Shown: positions 9,715 to 18,928, counted from the stretch's first letter. The stretch: DNA of 64,000 nucleotides from Trichomonas vaginalis G3 (GCF_026262505.1 NC_067208.1:7697962-7761961); one strand, 5' to 3'. Numbers and translations: made by a program. Notes: generated by a model not told the origin, from the sequence alone.

Positions 9715-9761
9715 AAAAAATAAAGTTAGTTTTATTTTATTTATTTTGTATGTAAAGACAT
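9715..9761 (+). promoter_or_regulatory. orphan copy of the cassette leader
   Basis: AAATAAAGTTAGTTTTATTT...TTTTGTATGTAAAGAC then ATGATTTCA is the same leader and first codons as those before the gene at 10595, but here the frame closes after about 21 codons. It looks like the emptied front of a duplicated cassette. A hairpin with 14-bp arms (TTTTTGACGAAGTG...CACTTCGTCAAAAA) follows at about 9775-9811. Confidence 0.6.
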
Positions 9762-9849
9762 GATTTCAGGGATTTTTTTGACGAAGTGTCAATCTTCACT
9801 TCGTCAAAAAATAACAGTTATCTAATGAAAAAGTGTCATTTTTTGTATT

Positions 9850-9985
9850 TGACGAGAATGTCGGGTAAATGTTTTGTCATGATTTCATCGTAAATGTTTT
9901 GTCAAGACTTCTTCGTATATGTTTTGTCATGACTTCATCGTACATGTTTTGTCAAGACTTCTTCATCGTAATGAGCGTAAATGTT
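9850..9985. repeat. iteron block 1 (about 25-bp units)
   Basis: About five imperfect copies of CGTAAATGTTTTGTCAAGAC followed by TTCTT at about 25-bp spacing. Alternating units read GTCATGATTTCATCG and GTCAAGACTTCTTCG. Confidence 0.8.
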
Positions 9986-10041
9986 TTGTGAAGAATATAG
10001 CAACAGTCTGAATTCCGACGGTTGCTTTTTATACAAAATTC

Positions 10042-10215
10042 ATGCAGGAAATTCTTGAGTTTTGGTTGAAAGAATACGGTGGAGCCAAAAGTGGCTCGAC
10101 CTCAAAACAAGCATTTTATGAGCTTACTAAGGGTGTTATGAATGAATTCAAATGTATTTACATACATCCTGACCTCGTTCATTTTGTTGCTGAATTCAGC
10201 AAAAATAATGTTTAG
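10042..10215 (+). CDS. small ORF, 57 aa
   Basis: It starts MQEILEFWLKEYGGAKSGST and ends VAEFSKNNV inside the next palindromic array. It sits between the two iteron blocks and has no leader of the cassette type. Composition is protein-like (Trp, Tyr, amphipathic helix) but there is no recognised domain. It could be a genuine small gene or a remnant of an older cassette. Confidence 0.35.
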   Translation: MQEILEFWLKEYGGAKSGSTSKQAFYELTKGVMNEFKCIYIHPDLVHFVAEFSKNNV

Positions 10216-10262
10216 GTGAAGAGGTGAGATCTCACCTGTTTTCTCACCTGTTTTCTACCCTC
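10210..10262. repeat. 12-bp-phased GATC palindromic array (TCACCT type)
   Basis: TTTAGGTGAAGAGGTGAGAT, then CTCACCT words at 12-bp spacing, ending CTCTTGAATTTTCATGA. The centre is GGTGAGATCTCACC. Confidence 0.85.
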
Positions 10263-10437
10263 TTGAATTTTCATGACTTCTTCGTAAATGTTTTGTCATG
10301 ATTTCATCGTAAATGTTTTGTCAAGACTTCTTCGTAAATGTTTTGTCAAACATGAACGTAAATGTTTTGTCAAGACTTCTTCGTAAATGTTTTGTCAAAC
10401 ATGAACGTAAATGTTTTGTCAAGACTTCTTCGTAATG
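10262..10437. repeat. iteron block 2 (25-bp units)
   Basis: Seven copies of the TAAATGTTTTGTCA unit at about 25-bp spacing, alternating with AGACTTCTTCG and AACATGAACG linkers. The same TGTTTTGTCAAGACTTCTTC word recurs in Maverick-2 at 26041-26170. Confidence 0.85.
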
Positions 10438-10462
10438 AGTGTAAAGGACCCAAAAATAATGT

Positions 10463-10515
10463 TTAGGTGAAGAGGTGAGATCTCACCTGTTTTTTCACCT
10501 CTTTTTTCACCTCTT
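10463..10515. repeat. 12-bp-phased GATC palindromic array upstream of the 313-aa gene
   Basis: TTTAGGTGAAGAGGTGAGAT followed by CTCACCT and two more TCACCT words spaced 12 bp. Its inverted partner lies downstream of the gene at 11541-11592, so the gene is bracketed. Confidence 0.85.
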
Positions 10516-10539
10516 GAATTTTCATGAATTTTCCCGAAA

Positions 10540-10594
10540 TAAAAAATAAAGTTAGTTTTATTTTTTTTATTTTTTTTATTTTGTATGTAAAGAT
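10540..10594 (+). promoter_or_regulatory. cassette leader/promoter
   Basis: AAAAAATAAAGTTAGTTTTA plus a T-rich run and TTTTGTATGTAAAGAT directly before ATG. The same leader precedes the starts at 11880 and 12582 and (emptied) 9761, and a variant precedes 38731. Shared leaders on neighbouring regulator genes suggest joint control. Confidence 0.7.
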
Positions 10595-11536
10595 ATGATT
10601 TCAACAATCGGCACAACAGCAATACAAACAACTACAGCACCAAACTCGTTAGTCATGAATCCAACATCTATGTTAGTAGAGATGAAAAGCTTCATTCCTT
10701 CTTCATATACTTTTGAAACAGAAATCCAGAAGATAAAGCAAGAACTTTTAACAAGTAATTTAGACTGTAGTGCGAAAGATGAAACAAATGAACAGTATCT
10801 TTATGAAATGGAGGACCTCATCGACCATTTACCCAAATTGCCTGAAATCCAACAACAAAAGCTCACTATTCATGAATTCGATGAAATAGAAGTGAAACCA
10901 ACTGACTCAGTAGAAATAAAGAAGTTCATACGTAAAGTAAATTATGAGTTTCTAGGATATCATTGCAACCATAAAGTTATGGACAAAGATTGCGACATGG
11001 TATATAAGAACATCTCTGACATATATAAATCCGAAGAATTTAAGACATACGACAACTTTGTTTCATTAGTTGCAGAATGTGTTTGGGAAATAAGAGATAA
11101 AGATAGAAGAGGCAAAGTATGGAACAAACAAATAAGACCCGCTATGTTTGAGATGAAGAGAGCAATTGACGCTTTAGTTGTTTTAGCTGGTTTTATTTCA
11201 ATGTATAACGCAAAAATGAACCCGCAATGTTCTAAATGTAAAGCAGCAATGAGGAGATATAACTACTCCGTCAAAGAGATAGAAAGAATGAGAAACGACT
11301 ATGCAGATTTAAAGAAAGAAGCAGAAAAACCAGCAGAAAATAAAATGGACATGTTAGAATTTCTGAACAAAAACTATCCAACTGCTGACGATTTCCTTCT
11401 ATCTGACGTCAAGAAGAAATATAAAGAAACCTTCGGCATAGTTAAAACATTCGATGTACTAAAAGAAGAAATAGAAGCTACAAAACTGTTTAGGATTTCA
11501 AATATACATCGTACAATTCATGTAAAACGCTTGTGA
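10595..11536 (+). CDS. 313-aa cassette protein, unknown function
   Basis: Looks whole. Ser/Thr-rich start (MISTIGTTAIQTTTAPNSLV), a helical middle, a CxxC-containing segment (NPQCSKCKAAMRRYNYSVKE) near residue 210, then a charged coiled coil and a C-terminal block starting FLNKNYPTADDFLLSDVKKK that resembles a small helical DNA-binding unit. I do not recognise a family. The first two-thirds are nearly the same at DNA level in the remnant at 38731-39600 of Maverick-2, although the core genes of the two elements are far apart. It is bracketed by inverted palindromic arrays. Neighbouring KilA-N proteins suggest a regulatory role, by context only. Confidence 0.7.
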   Translation: MISTIGTTAIQTTTAPNSLVMNPTSMLVEMKSFIPSSYTFETEIQKIKQELLTSNLDCSAKDETNEQYLYEMEDLIDHLPKLPEIQQQKLTIHEFDEIEVKPTDSVEIKKFIRKVNYEFLGYHCNHKVMDKDCDMVYKNISDIYKSEEFKTYDNFVSLVAECVWEIRDKDRRGKVWNKQIRPAMFEMKRAIDALVVLAGFISMYNAKMNPQCSKCKAAMRRYNYSVKEIERMRNDYADLKKEAEKPAENKMDMLEFLNKNYPTADDFLLSDVKKKYKETFGIVKTFDVLKEEIEATKLFRISNIHRTIHVKRL

Positions 11537-11540
11537 AAAA

Positions 11541-11592
11541 AAGAGGTGAAAAAACAGGTGAGAAAACAGGTGAGATCTCACCTCTTCACCTA
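11541..11592. repeat. 12-bp-phased GATC palindromic array, inverted, downstream bracket
   Basis: AGAGGTGAAAAAACAGGTGA, GAAAACAGGTGAGATC, then TCACCTCTTCACCTAAA, followed by TATTTTTGCTGAATTCAGCA. It mirrors the arrays at 10210-10262 and 10463-10515. Confidence 0.85.
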
Positions 11593-11718
11593 AAATATAT
11601 TTTTGCTGAATTCAGCAACAAAATTCTGAGTAAAATGGCATATGGCTTGTGTCAAACCGTTGAGTTTTCACAAAATTTAAAAAATAACGTTTACCATGTA
11701 AAACGCTTATAAAATAAC

Positions 11719-11767
11719 TGGGGTAGAAAAGAGGGTAGAAATGAGGTTAGATCTAACCATCTACCCT
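11719..11767. repeat. 12-bp-phased GATC palindromic array (TAACC/TACCC type)
   Basis: GGGTAGAAAAGAGGGTAGAA, ATGAGGTTAGATCTAACC, then ATCTACCCTAAA and the TTTTTGCTGAATTCAGCA tail. It follows a second AAACGCTTATAAAATAAC segment and separates the cassette gene from the KilA-N gene. Confidence 0.8.
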
Positions 11768-11879
11768 AAAATATATTTTTGCTGAATTCAGCAACAAAAA
11801 TCGTGAATTTCCTTAAGACAGAAAAAATAAAGTTAGTTTTATTTTTATTTATTTTTTTATTTTGTATGTAAAGACATAT

Positions 11880-12491
11880 ATGTCAAACATTGAGTTTGAA
11901 ACAGTTAGAAAGATAGACAATGACACCAAATTGGTTAGAATAGGTGATTTAAACGTAAGATACTCAAAGAAATACAACAAATATTCTTTGTCAGACATTA
12001 TATTTCCATCTGGAAAGAAAACACACGACTGGGTTAGAAATGCTTCAACTCAGAAAATTTTGACAAGAAATCCTGAGCTTATGATATCGGTAAGATTCTA
12101 TGGAACTACAGCATATCTCATCGACAAAAGTCTTATACCAATAGTTTTGTTATGGTTAGACCCAGTTGTTGGATATAACTTCATAACAAATGGTTCATTC
12201 GATACGGAACGTTGCAGTGAAGGCTTACTTTACATCGTTCAGAAACCGAAGGACTTCAACACAAAAAGATATAAGATAGGAAGGACATATAATATAACTC
12301 AAAGATATGACAGTACAGTCAATAGAGTCAAGGTTGTGTTCGTTAATGATATGAGAGCCGCAGAAACAGAACTACTCGAAAAGTTTGAGAAAATGTATGG
12401 TGCTCCCATAAAAGGTAAAGAAACGTTTGAAGTAGATGAGATAGATAAAGCTATAAAATTATTTGACGAAGTTGCTGAAAAATACATGTAA
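11880..12491 (+). CDS. KilA-N + T5orf172/GIY-YIG-like protein, 203 aa
   Basis: Looks whole. The ATG at 11880 is chosen because it follows the shared leader (TTTTGTATGTAAAGACATAT). Residues about 20-95 are a KilA-N type DNA-binding domain (VRIGDLNVRYSKKYNKYSLS...THDWVRN). Residues about 125-190 (GLLYIVQKPKDFNTKRYKIG...AAETELLEKFEKMYG) match the T5orf172/GIY-YIG-related domain that is often fused to KilA-N or MSV199 domains in large DNA viruses and phages. The likely role is sequence-specific DNA binding, with or without nicking, in regulation of the element. Confidence 0.72.
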   Translation: MSNIEFETVRKIDNDTKLVRIGDLNVRYSKKYNKYSLSDIIFPSGKKTHDWVRNASTQKILTRNPELMISVRFYGTTAYLIDKSLIPIVLLWLDPVVGYNFITNGSFDTERCSEGLLYIVQKPKDFNTKRYKIGRTYNITQRYDSTVNRVKVVFVNDMRAAETELLEKFEKMYGAPIKGKETFEVDEIDKAIKLFDEVAEKYM

Positions 12492-12524
12492 AGCGTTTAT
12501 TTTTGGTCTTTTGTGAAAGATAGA

Positions 12525-12581
12525 AAAAATAACGCTAATTTTATTTTTATTTATTTTTTTATTTTGTATGTAAAGACAGTA
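12525..12581 (+). promoter_or_regulatory. cassette leader before the second KilA-N gene
   Basis: AAAAAATAACGCTAATTTTA, a T-rich run and TTTTGTATGTAAAGACAGTA then ATG. Only the first GTTAG word differs from the neighbouring leaders. Confidence 0.6.
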
Positions 12582-13391
12582 ATGTCAACATCAGAGAACA
12601 CAACAACTGCTATCGTTCATGAAGCCATAAATGAAGAATACGAGTACATACAGTTTAACAAACAACTCCGTCTCATTCGTTCAGTCAAAGATGACATGTA
12701 CCAAATGCAAAGTATAATGAATGCTCTTAGTTCTACAAAGCAAGCATATCATTGGTTTGAAAACCAACAGGCAAAAGAACTTTTAGAAGAATTTCCTCAT
12801 ATGATTGCTTCCCTCGGAAAACCGAGGGAAGAGATTCCATTCGAAAATCGCAAGAATTTGGCACCTGGTTTGAAAGGATATTATGTTCATAGACTTTTAG
12901 TAAATGCTGTAGCAATGTGGGCTTCACCTCGTTATGCTTGTTATATTTTCATGATGTTAGATGAACTATATAAAGCAGAACGTGGAGAGATGGAAAAGAA
13001 ACTTCAAGCAAAAGATGAAGTCATTGAATCCAAAGACAAAAGCATACAGAAAAGAATACCACGTTCAGTACCAAAAGGAAAGGAAAAGAGTTATAAGTAT
13101 ATGATATATACTGAAGAGTTGGAGAAAGAAGAAGATAAAGATATGGTTATGTTGCATTTAGTCAGAAGAAACAACAAGAGCTTTTATGACCTTGCTAAGA
13201 TTTACAAATCTGACAGAAATTGGTTCTATCGTGAAAACTTACCGATTTCAATGACACCGAATGAGCAAATAAAAGAAATTGTCAAAAATACTCTTCCTCA
13301 AACACACTATGACATCAAAAGGTTGCACAATACTTACATTCAAAGAAGACTTAACATTACTGAAGGAAAAAATAACAGAATATTTCGATAA
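12582..13391 (+). CDS. KilA-N protein with DUF3627-like C-terminus, 269 aa
   Basis: Looks whole. The start at 12582 follows the leader. Residues about 30-135 give the KilA-N pattern: YHWFENQQAKELLEEF, then GLKGYYVHRLLVNAVAMWAS and PRYACYIFMMLDELY. A helical charged linker follows, then a C-terminal domain (MIYTEELEKEEDKDMVMLHL...LYKSDRNWFYRENL-like) typical of the DUF3627 partner seen in iridovirus KilA-N proteins. It probably binds DNA and could recognise the palindromic arrays nearby; this is inference. A perfect hairpin (CTTCCCTCGG AAAA CCGAGGGAAG) lies inside the coding sequence near 12807-12830. Confidence 0.7.
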   Translation: MSTSENTTTAIVHEAINEEYEYIQFNKQLRLIRSVKDDMYQMQSIMNALSSTKQAYHWFENQQAKELLEEFPHMIASLGKPREEIPFENRKNLAPGLKGYYVHRLLVNAVAMWASPRYACYIFMMLDELYKAERGEMEKKLQAKDEVIESKDKSIQKRIPRSVPKGKEKSYKYMIYTEELEKEEDKDMVMLHLVRRNNKSFYDLAKIYKSDRNWFYRENLPISMTPNEQIKEIVKNTLPQTHYDIKRLHNTYIQRRLNITEGKNNRIFR

Positions 13392-13453
13392 CTTCAAAGA
13401 GGAAGAATAAAAAAATCTAAGCTAATTTTATTTTTTTATAAATTTTATCTCAT

Positions 13454-13618
13454 ATGAAAGAACATGAATTTAGAATATTCGGAACTCATGACAGAAGAAG
13501 AGAACGAACAACATGTAAAGATTATGCAAAATTTCTGAAGACATACAAAGCTTATGAAAAAGCGTATGAAAAGTTTATACATTGGGGAATTGTTGTAAAA
13601 TATCGATATGAAGACTAA
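13454..13618 (+). CDS. small basic protein, 54 aa
   Basis: It starts MKEHEFRIFGTHDRRRERTT and ends WGIVVKYRYED. Strongly basic and aromatic. It has a T-rich leader (TTTTATTTTTTTATAAATTT then TATCTCAT). No recognised family. It stands between the KilA-N gene and the possible SSB gene. Confidence 0.45.
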   Translation: MKEHEFRIFGTHDRRRERTTCKDYAKFLKTYKAYEKAYEKFIHWGIVVKYRYED

Positions 13619-13636
13619 CCAAAAATATATTTTTGC

Positions 13637-14110
13637 TTAAATGACGTCAGGGTCTATTTCTTCAACCATTTCACTTCCTTCGTCAATGTCAATAGAAGCT
13701 TCTTCAACCTTTGGTAAGAATTTCTGTATGACATCTTTGTTCGTTATTGTCTTCAGAGATGAAGGATAATATTTCACATTTGTTTCACCCTTCTTATATT
13801 CTTTCTGTTCGGAAAGATTTAAAACAATACTGAAGAAGTCAATGTTAGAGTTCTTTATAACAGTATAATGAGTATCTTTGACATTCACGAAGAAACTCTT
13901 TTGTTTCAAAACTACTGCTAACTCTTGTGAAGTATAACGTTTGCGGTCAATGACGATAGCTAATGGTCTGACATACTGACCAAACTTAGATTCTTTCACA
14001 AACTTCTTGTTAAAGATAACATTAACATTTGAAGCATTATTGAACTCATTCTTGATGGCAGTAGCGAGAGCATTGTATGAAAAGAACTTGCAATCTTGCA
14101 TGTGTTTCAT
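13637..14110 (-). CDS. possible single-strand DNA-binding protein, 157 aa
   Basis: Looks whole. A strand-rich body (SNVNVIFNKKFVKESKFGQY, RPLAIVIDRKRYTSQELAVV) is followed by an acidic tail ending EMVEEIDPDVI. The gene at 41271-41690 of Maverick-2 has the same size, the same position next to the replication genes and a similar tail (NIDIDPEMF). An OB-like body plus an acidic tail with a hydrophobic tip is the plan of SSB proteins. It is divergent from PolB with 95 bp between starts. I cannot prove the fold from sequence alone; the alternative is an unknown replication accessory. Confidence 0.4.
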   Translation of the reverse strand: MKHMQDCKFFSYNALATAIKNEFNNASNVNVIFNKKFVKESKFGQYVRPLAIVIDRKRYTSQELAVVLKQKSFFVNVKDTHYTVIKNSNIDFFSIVLNLSEQKEYKKGETNVKYYPSSLKTITNKDVIQKFLPKVEEASIDIDEGSEMVEEIDPDVI

Positions 14111-14205
14111 TAAAATAAAATAAAAATATTAAATTATTTTGAAAATAACTTAAAAAAATCTAATCTAATTTTTTCGAAAAAATATTTTTTTATTTCCTAC
14201 TAAAG

Positions 14206-17200
14206 ATGTATCGGAAGTTGTCTAAGTTAGAACACTCGGAAATAAAACAACTTCTTACAGAAGCTAATATAGATGTTGCAAAACATTACGCGACAAACAA
14301 AAAAGCACTCGCTGACTTCATTAAAGACTATAATGGTGCAATAACTTATGATAGAATTCATGAGTTCATAAAGCCGCAACGCGGCGAGGACGAAGTCCAT
14401 GCAAGAACTTTTCCTTTAAATGACGTTGCTATTGACTTATATCATAGACGTTCAGTACCTCATGAAGTAAGAAGAGAAATGTTTGACATAACAAATGCAA
14501 ACGTTGGTGAAACAAGAAGAAGAGACGACACAGTGAAACAACAGAGAAGAGAGATGTTTAAAAGTGCTATAGAACAAATTCGCAAAGCTAACGATGTCCT
14601 TCGTTCCATTGACGACAAACCAAAAGAAGGTGAGAGATGGTTAAAGAAAGATGAAGAGAATAGGAAGAGAAATGTGAAGTCAGGCAATAGACTCATTGAC
14701 TTTAACATCGAAGCTTTAGATGAACCAAACAGAGACTACTTACACAAACATTTCGGTAAGGTTTTCATGAGACTCTTAGAGAAAATTAAAATAAACTCAC
14801 AACAAAGATGGATGGTATGTTATAAACTTGGTGGAAAGTATGAATGTTCTACGTTAAACCTCAATAATATTGGAACATTACTACATCAGCTCTTGAAGGA
14901 GAACTTTATATCAGAGATAGAAGCAAATGCTGCAGGTATTGTTGAAATGCACTATGACTTCTTCTTGACAAACATAAAGAATCTTACCGAAATAAAGATG
15001 TATGATTTAACAGAATATGAAGGCTTAACGATGTCAGATGTAAAGAAAGGCAAACCAAAAAAGAGACCATATAGAGATGAAAGCACACTGACAGAAAGAC
15101 AGAAAAGATTATTGAACAGACTTAAACAAACAGGAGATAAACAAGATATAGATGACTTCTGGAATGAAATCCTTGGTGAAAAGAAGTTTTATAAGAAGAG
15201 AAGCGGTCAGTTCTGGAAGTATCTTTGCACATTACCTATAAATCTTGAGCGCTACCAAATTTTCAATGAATTGAACAAAAGAACTGCAGCACTTATGACA
15301 GAAGACAATTGTTTCGTTTATGCTTGCATTCAGGCTGGAGTAGATGAAGAAACTATTGACCACATGAGAGAAGTCATTCGTGTTAGAGACTTTCCTCAAA
15401 GTAAAGTACAAGAAATTTCTGACGCAACAGGTATAGCATTTAATGTTACCATTGGTTATTTCAATGACTCAAGACATAATGAAATAAAGAGATATATACC
15501 AAAAGAATGTGAAACTGTTAGAACTATTGACTTACTTCTTGTTGAAGACCACTACATGCTAAACGAAAGATTACCAATGACAACATATTTCATTCGCAAC
15601 TATATAGAAACTCTCAAAGCTTGTGGTGGAATGAACATTGAGAAACAAATGAAGATTTATACAAAGAGAGAAGATAAATATGTAGTTCGTTATGATAGAA
15701 CAACACCGTTATGGGATGTTATGAAAACATTGTGGGAGTGCAAATATTTCGAACCTATTTCTTATGGAGAACTTTTCACATATACTACTGACTTATATAA
15801 ACAGAACCTTGCACCATTTAAAGATTTGACATATGCTCCAAAGTATTGTGTACAACTGAAGAAGAAAGCCGAGTCAAAAGAAGTAAATAAAAATAAGTGT
15901 AAGTTCATTCCTGAGCACGTTTTCTTTGCTGACTTTGAGTGTAGCACTGATGGAGTTCATAAAGCTTTTAACATCTGTTATGACAGTGAAGATGGTTCAG
16001 TGAGTGAAAGCATATGGGGTCAGAACTGTGCAACAGAATTTTTGGAACGACTTCCTGACAAGAGTTTAATATATTTCCATAACCTCAGTTATGATATAAA
16101 CTTCATCTTAAGACACATGACAGAAGTGAAAGGAACTCCCATCATTAAAGGTTCACGAACAATGCAAATAACTGGCTTATATAAAGGAAGGGCAATTATT
16201 ATAAAAGACTCTTACAGTGTTATAAATAAGAAACTTAAACTATTTCCTGCTATGTTTAACTTACAAACAGGACGAAAGAAGTATTTCCATATAACTACTA
16301 CAGCAGTACTTTGTTAGCAAATGACAACAGAACTGGTGTCATTTCTGAAGCATGTAAGTTTATCCAGGATGCGGATACATTCATGAAAAACATAGATTCC
16401 ATCAAAGGTTGCAGAATAGATGAGAACCACTTCGACTTAGAAAAATATAGCACATTTTATTGCAAACAAGATGTAAGAATTTTAAGAGAAGGTTTTGTTA
16501 AGTTCCGCAATGACATATTGAAAGAATTTGATTTAAATGTTTATGACTACGTTAGTATTTGTTCAATTGCTAACAAATTATTTGAGAACAGAGTGTACTT
16601 CCCGAATGGAAATTTATATGACCTCTCAAATAAACCAAGAGAATTTATTTCACGCTGTATTCAAGGTGGAAGATGTATGTTGTCAGATAACATTAAACAA
16701 AAGAGCGAAAAGAAACTCATTGCTGATTTCGACGCTGTTTCATTATATCCATCCGCTATAGCAAGACTTTATACTTTAGAAGGTATTCCAAAGGTTATGA
16801 AGAAAGAAATGTTAAGCACAGAGTATCTCATGAGACATTTATTCGATGACGACCAAAAGGAACCCATTGGTGAAAAGTTTATTTCTGGCTTCTTTGTTCT
16901 CATTAAGATAACAGAGATTGGAATACATAGACACTTTCCTTTAATAGTTTGTGACCCTGAACTAAATCCAGAACTTAACGTTCCAGAAGTTCAAACACTT
17001 GCTGTTTAATGTATGTTGACCATATAACATTACAAGACCTCATAAAATATCAAGGTGTCAAATGTGAAGTGTTGCAAGGATACTATTACGATGGAAACAG
17101 AGATATGAGAATAAGAGATGAAGTAAAGAAGTTGTTTGAGTTAAGGTTAAAGTATAAGAAAGAAGGAAATCCTTTGCAAGAAAATATAAAGCTCATTCTG

Positions 17201-17986
17201 AACAGTATTTATGGCAAAACTATTCTATCTCCTATTGAGTCAAAAATAACCATAGTAAATGACAAAGATGCTATAAGATATGCCATCAGAAACTACAACC
17301 ATATAGTGAAGTTCGAAGGTTTGGATGATTCAGATAAAACTATTTTCAAGCTAACGAAAAGCATTTGCAGACACTTTAACTTCTGTCCACTTGGTGTTAA
17401 CATTCTATCTATGTCGAAGAGAATAATGTGTGAAGTATTCTGTACTGCAGAAGATATGGGTTTGTATATAGCCTATAGCGATACAGATTCGATGCACCTG
17501 TATAATGAAGACATACCAAAACTCGCTGAAGAGTTTGAGAAACGTTATGGAAGAGTTCTCATTGGTAAAAACCTTGGTCAATTTCATAGCGACTTTGCAG
17601 AAATCACACCTGGAAAACAAAGTTTAGCATACAAGTCAATATTTTGTGGAAAGAAGACCTACATAGACTTACTCACGAATGATTTAAATGAAGTTGCATT
17701 TCACTGCAGAATGAAAGGCGTGAAGCAAGATGTTATTGCTTTAACCGCTAATGAAATGTTTCCTGACTCTGTTCAGTGTTTCTATGATGAAGATAAAGGT
17801 TTAATGGTTCCGCAAGGAACATATGACAAAGACTCTGAGTTCAGTGTTATGAAGTTATATAAAGCACTTTATGACGGTCAAGAGATTGCATTCGACTTAT
17901 GTAAGTCTGCTACACCTGCATTTGAAGAGAAGTTTAACTTTTCTATTCAGACTAAGACTTCTTTCATAAGAAAGCTTAAGTTCTGA
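14206..17986 (+). pseudogene. polB: protein-primed family B DNA polymerase
   Basis: A long N-terminal region (about 550 residues, the usual place of an N-terminal extension in Polinton PolB) precedes the exonuclease motifs: DFECS near 15935, the NLSYDINFIL block near 16085 and YCKQDVRIL near 16465. The polymerase motifs follow: DFDAVSLYPS near 16730, LILNSIYGK near 17200, YSDTDSM near 17480 and the KxY segment (KKTYIDLL). This is the protein-primed PolB of Polintons and would copy the linear element from its ends. It carries one copy of the GC-rich double hairpin in its coding sequence at 14373-14401. Broken, about two breaks. Confidence 0.88.
14373..14401. repeat. double-hairpin unit inside PolB
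   Basis: GCCGCAACGCGGCGAGGACG then AAGTCCATG. It is read in frame as KPQRGEDEVH and keeps both hairpins. It shares 19 bases with the intergenic copy at 9559-9588. Confidence 0.75.
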
Positions 17987-18075
17987 GGTCATGAATGAGA
18001 AAAATAATGAGGTCATTTATTTTTGTCAGCAATGAGGTCATTCGTGATAAAAATAAGCCCATGTGGTCATTTACA
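17986..18075. repeat. tail-to-tail spacer with GAGGTCAT repeats
   Basis: Four near-copies of GAGGTCATTNNTGA-AAAAATA at about 23-27 bp spacing separate the converging PolB and capsid-associated genes. The position suits a bidirectional 3'-end or termination signal; that role is inference. Confidence 0.5.
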
Positions 18076-18928
18076 ATACTGCGATGGTAGAGTTTAAGAG
18101 TTGTGCTTCAATGTAGAGACAGTCCTTATGGTCTGGAGGTAAGAACACTGGACAGTTATGGTCATGAGTGGAGAACATGTCTATCCAAAACTCACGATTG
18201 AAGCCAGTTAATTTATAGTATTTAGGGTTAGGAAGTGGTGAAGTTCTTGTATGACCAATGAACTCATTTTCAACTCCCTTACTTAAGTTTGAATATAATA
18301 TAGCTTGCTTTCTATCCCAAATGCCAGGTGTTACAATCTTTGAAAATTCATTTTTCCTCGGAAGCATTGCATCATAATTGAAAACATTTTTGAAATCATC
18401 ACTTGGTTCAGAGATTTGAAATCTTATCCGTAATGGATTTTCTTTCTTTTTAGCTACTTCATTGAATGGTGAATATATAACAAACTGACAGTCATGTGTT
18501 CCATCTTCATTTTCATTAAATTCATAATGAAAGTCTATAAGTTGTGGCTGACTACCTTCTTCTTTCAGTTGTGCAAGAAACTCACGTAAAGGCTGTAAAG
18601 TTTGTACTTCAATGTTGAACTTTTTCTCGAACATCTCATTAAATGAAATCATACATTGCAACAATGTTGTATCGTCTTTAAAGTATTTGTATATGTGAAT
18701 GTTTTGGGCGCTTAAAGACTGTTCGTCATTTTCTATCTCGACTTGAAGTATAAAGTCAACCTTTCTGAAAGCACGTGTTATATACATAGATGTTATGCCA
18801 ATGTACTTCTCTTCATTTATGTTCACAATCCAGTCTGTTGGAAACTTAAACGTTACTCTGTTCCCCTTTATTTTGACGTCAGGGTTTTCACTACTGAACG
18901 CAACAGTTAAAGGTATTTGTCTATACAT
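18071..18928 (-). CDS. capsid-associated protein, 285 aa (copy 2 of Maverick-1)
   Basis: Looks whole. It starts MYRQIPLTVAFSSENPDVKI and carries FKFPTDWIVNINEEKYIGIT near residue 28, the hallmark of the family also seen at 1697-2578, 27801-28649 and 56772-57629. The middle is strand-rich, followed by IRFQISEPSDDFKNVFNYDA and an aromatic C-terminal third. Each Maverick has at least one copy beside structural genes, so a virion component is likely. The leader is TTTATTTTTATCCGAATTAA before ATG, of the structural type. No named domain is recognised; a jelly-roll fold is possible. Confidence 0.55.
   Translation of the reverse strand: MYRQIPLTVAFSSENPDVKIKGNRVTFKFPTDWIVNINEEKYIGITSMYITRAFRKVDFILQVEIENDEQSLSAQNIHIYKYFKDDTTLLQCMISFNEMFEKKFNIEVQTLQPLREFLAQLKEEGSQPQLIDFHYEFNENEDGTHDCQFVIYSPFNEVAKKKENPLRIRFQISEPSDDFKNVFNYDAMLPRKNEFSKIVTPGIWDRKQAILYSNLSKGVENEFIGHTRTSPLPNPKYYKLTGFNREFWIDMFSTHDHNCPVFLPPDHKDCLYIEAQLLNSTIAVL

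Noticed and set aside
9601-10515. CRISPR-like array
   Set aside because: Repeats are 12 or 25 bp with no unique spacers of uniform length, no cas genes, and a eukaryotic context. They are palindromic words and iterons.
11862-11879. earlier start for the KilA-N/GIY-YIG-like gene
   Set aside because: The codons before 11880 are the shared leader TTGTATGTAAAGACATAT, which also precedes other genes and is not coding there.
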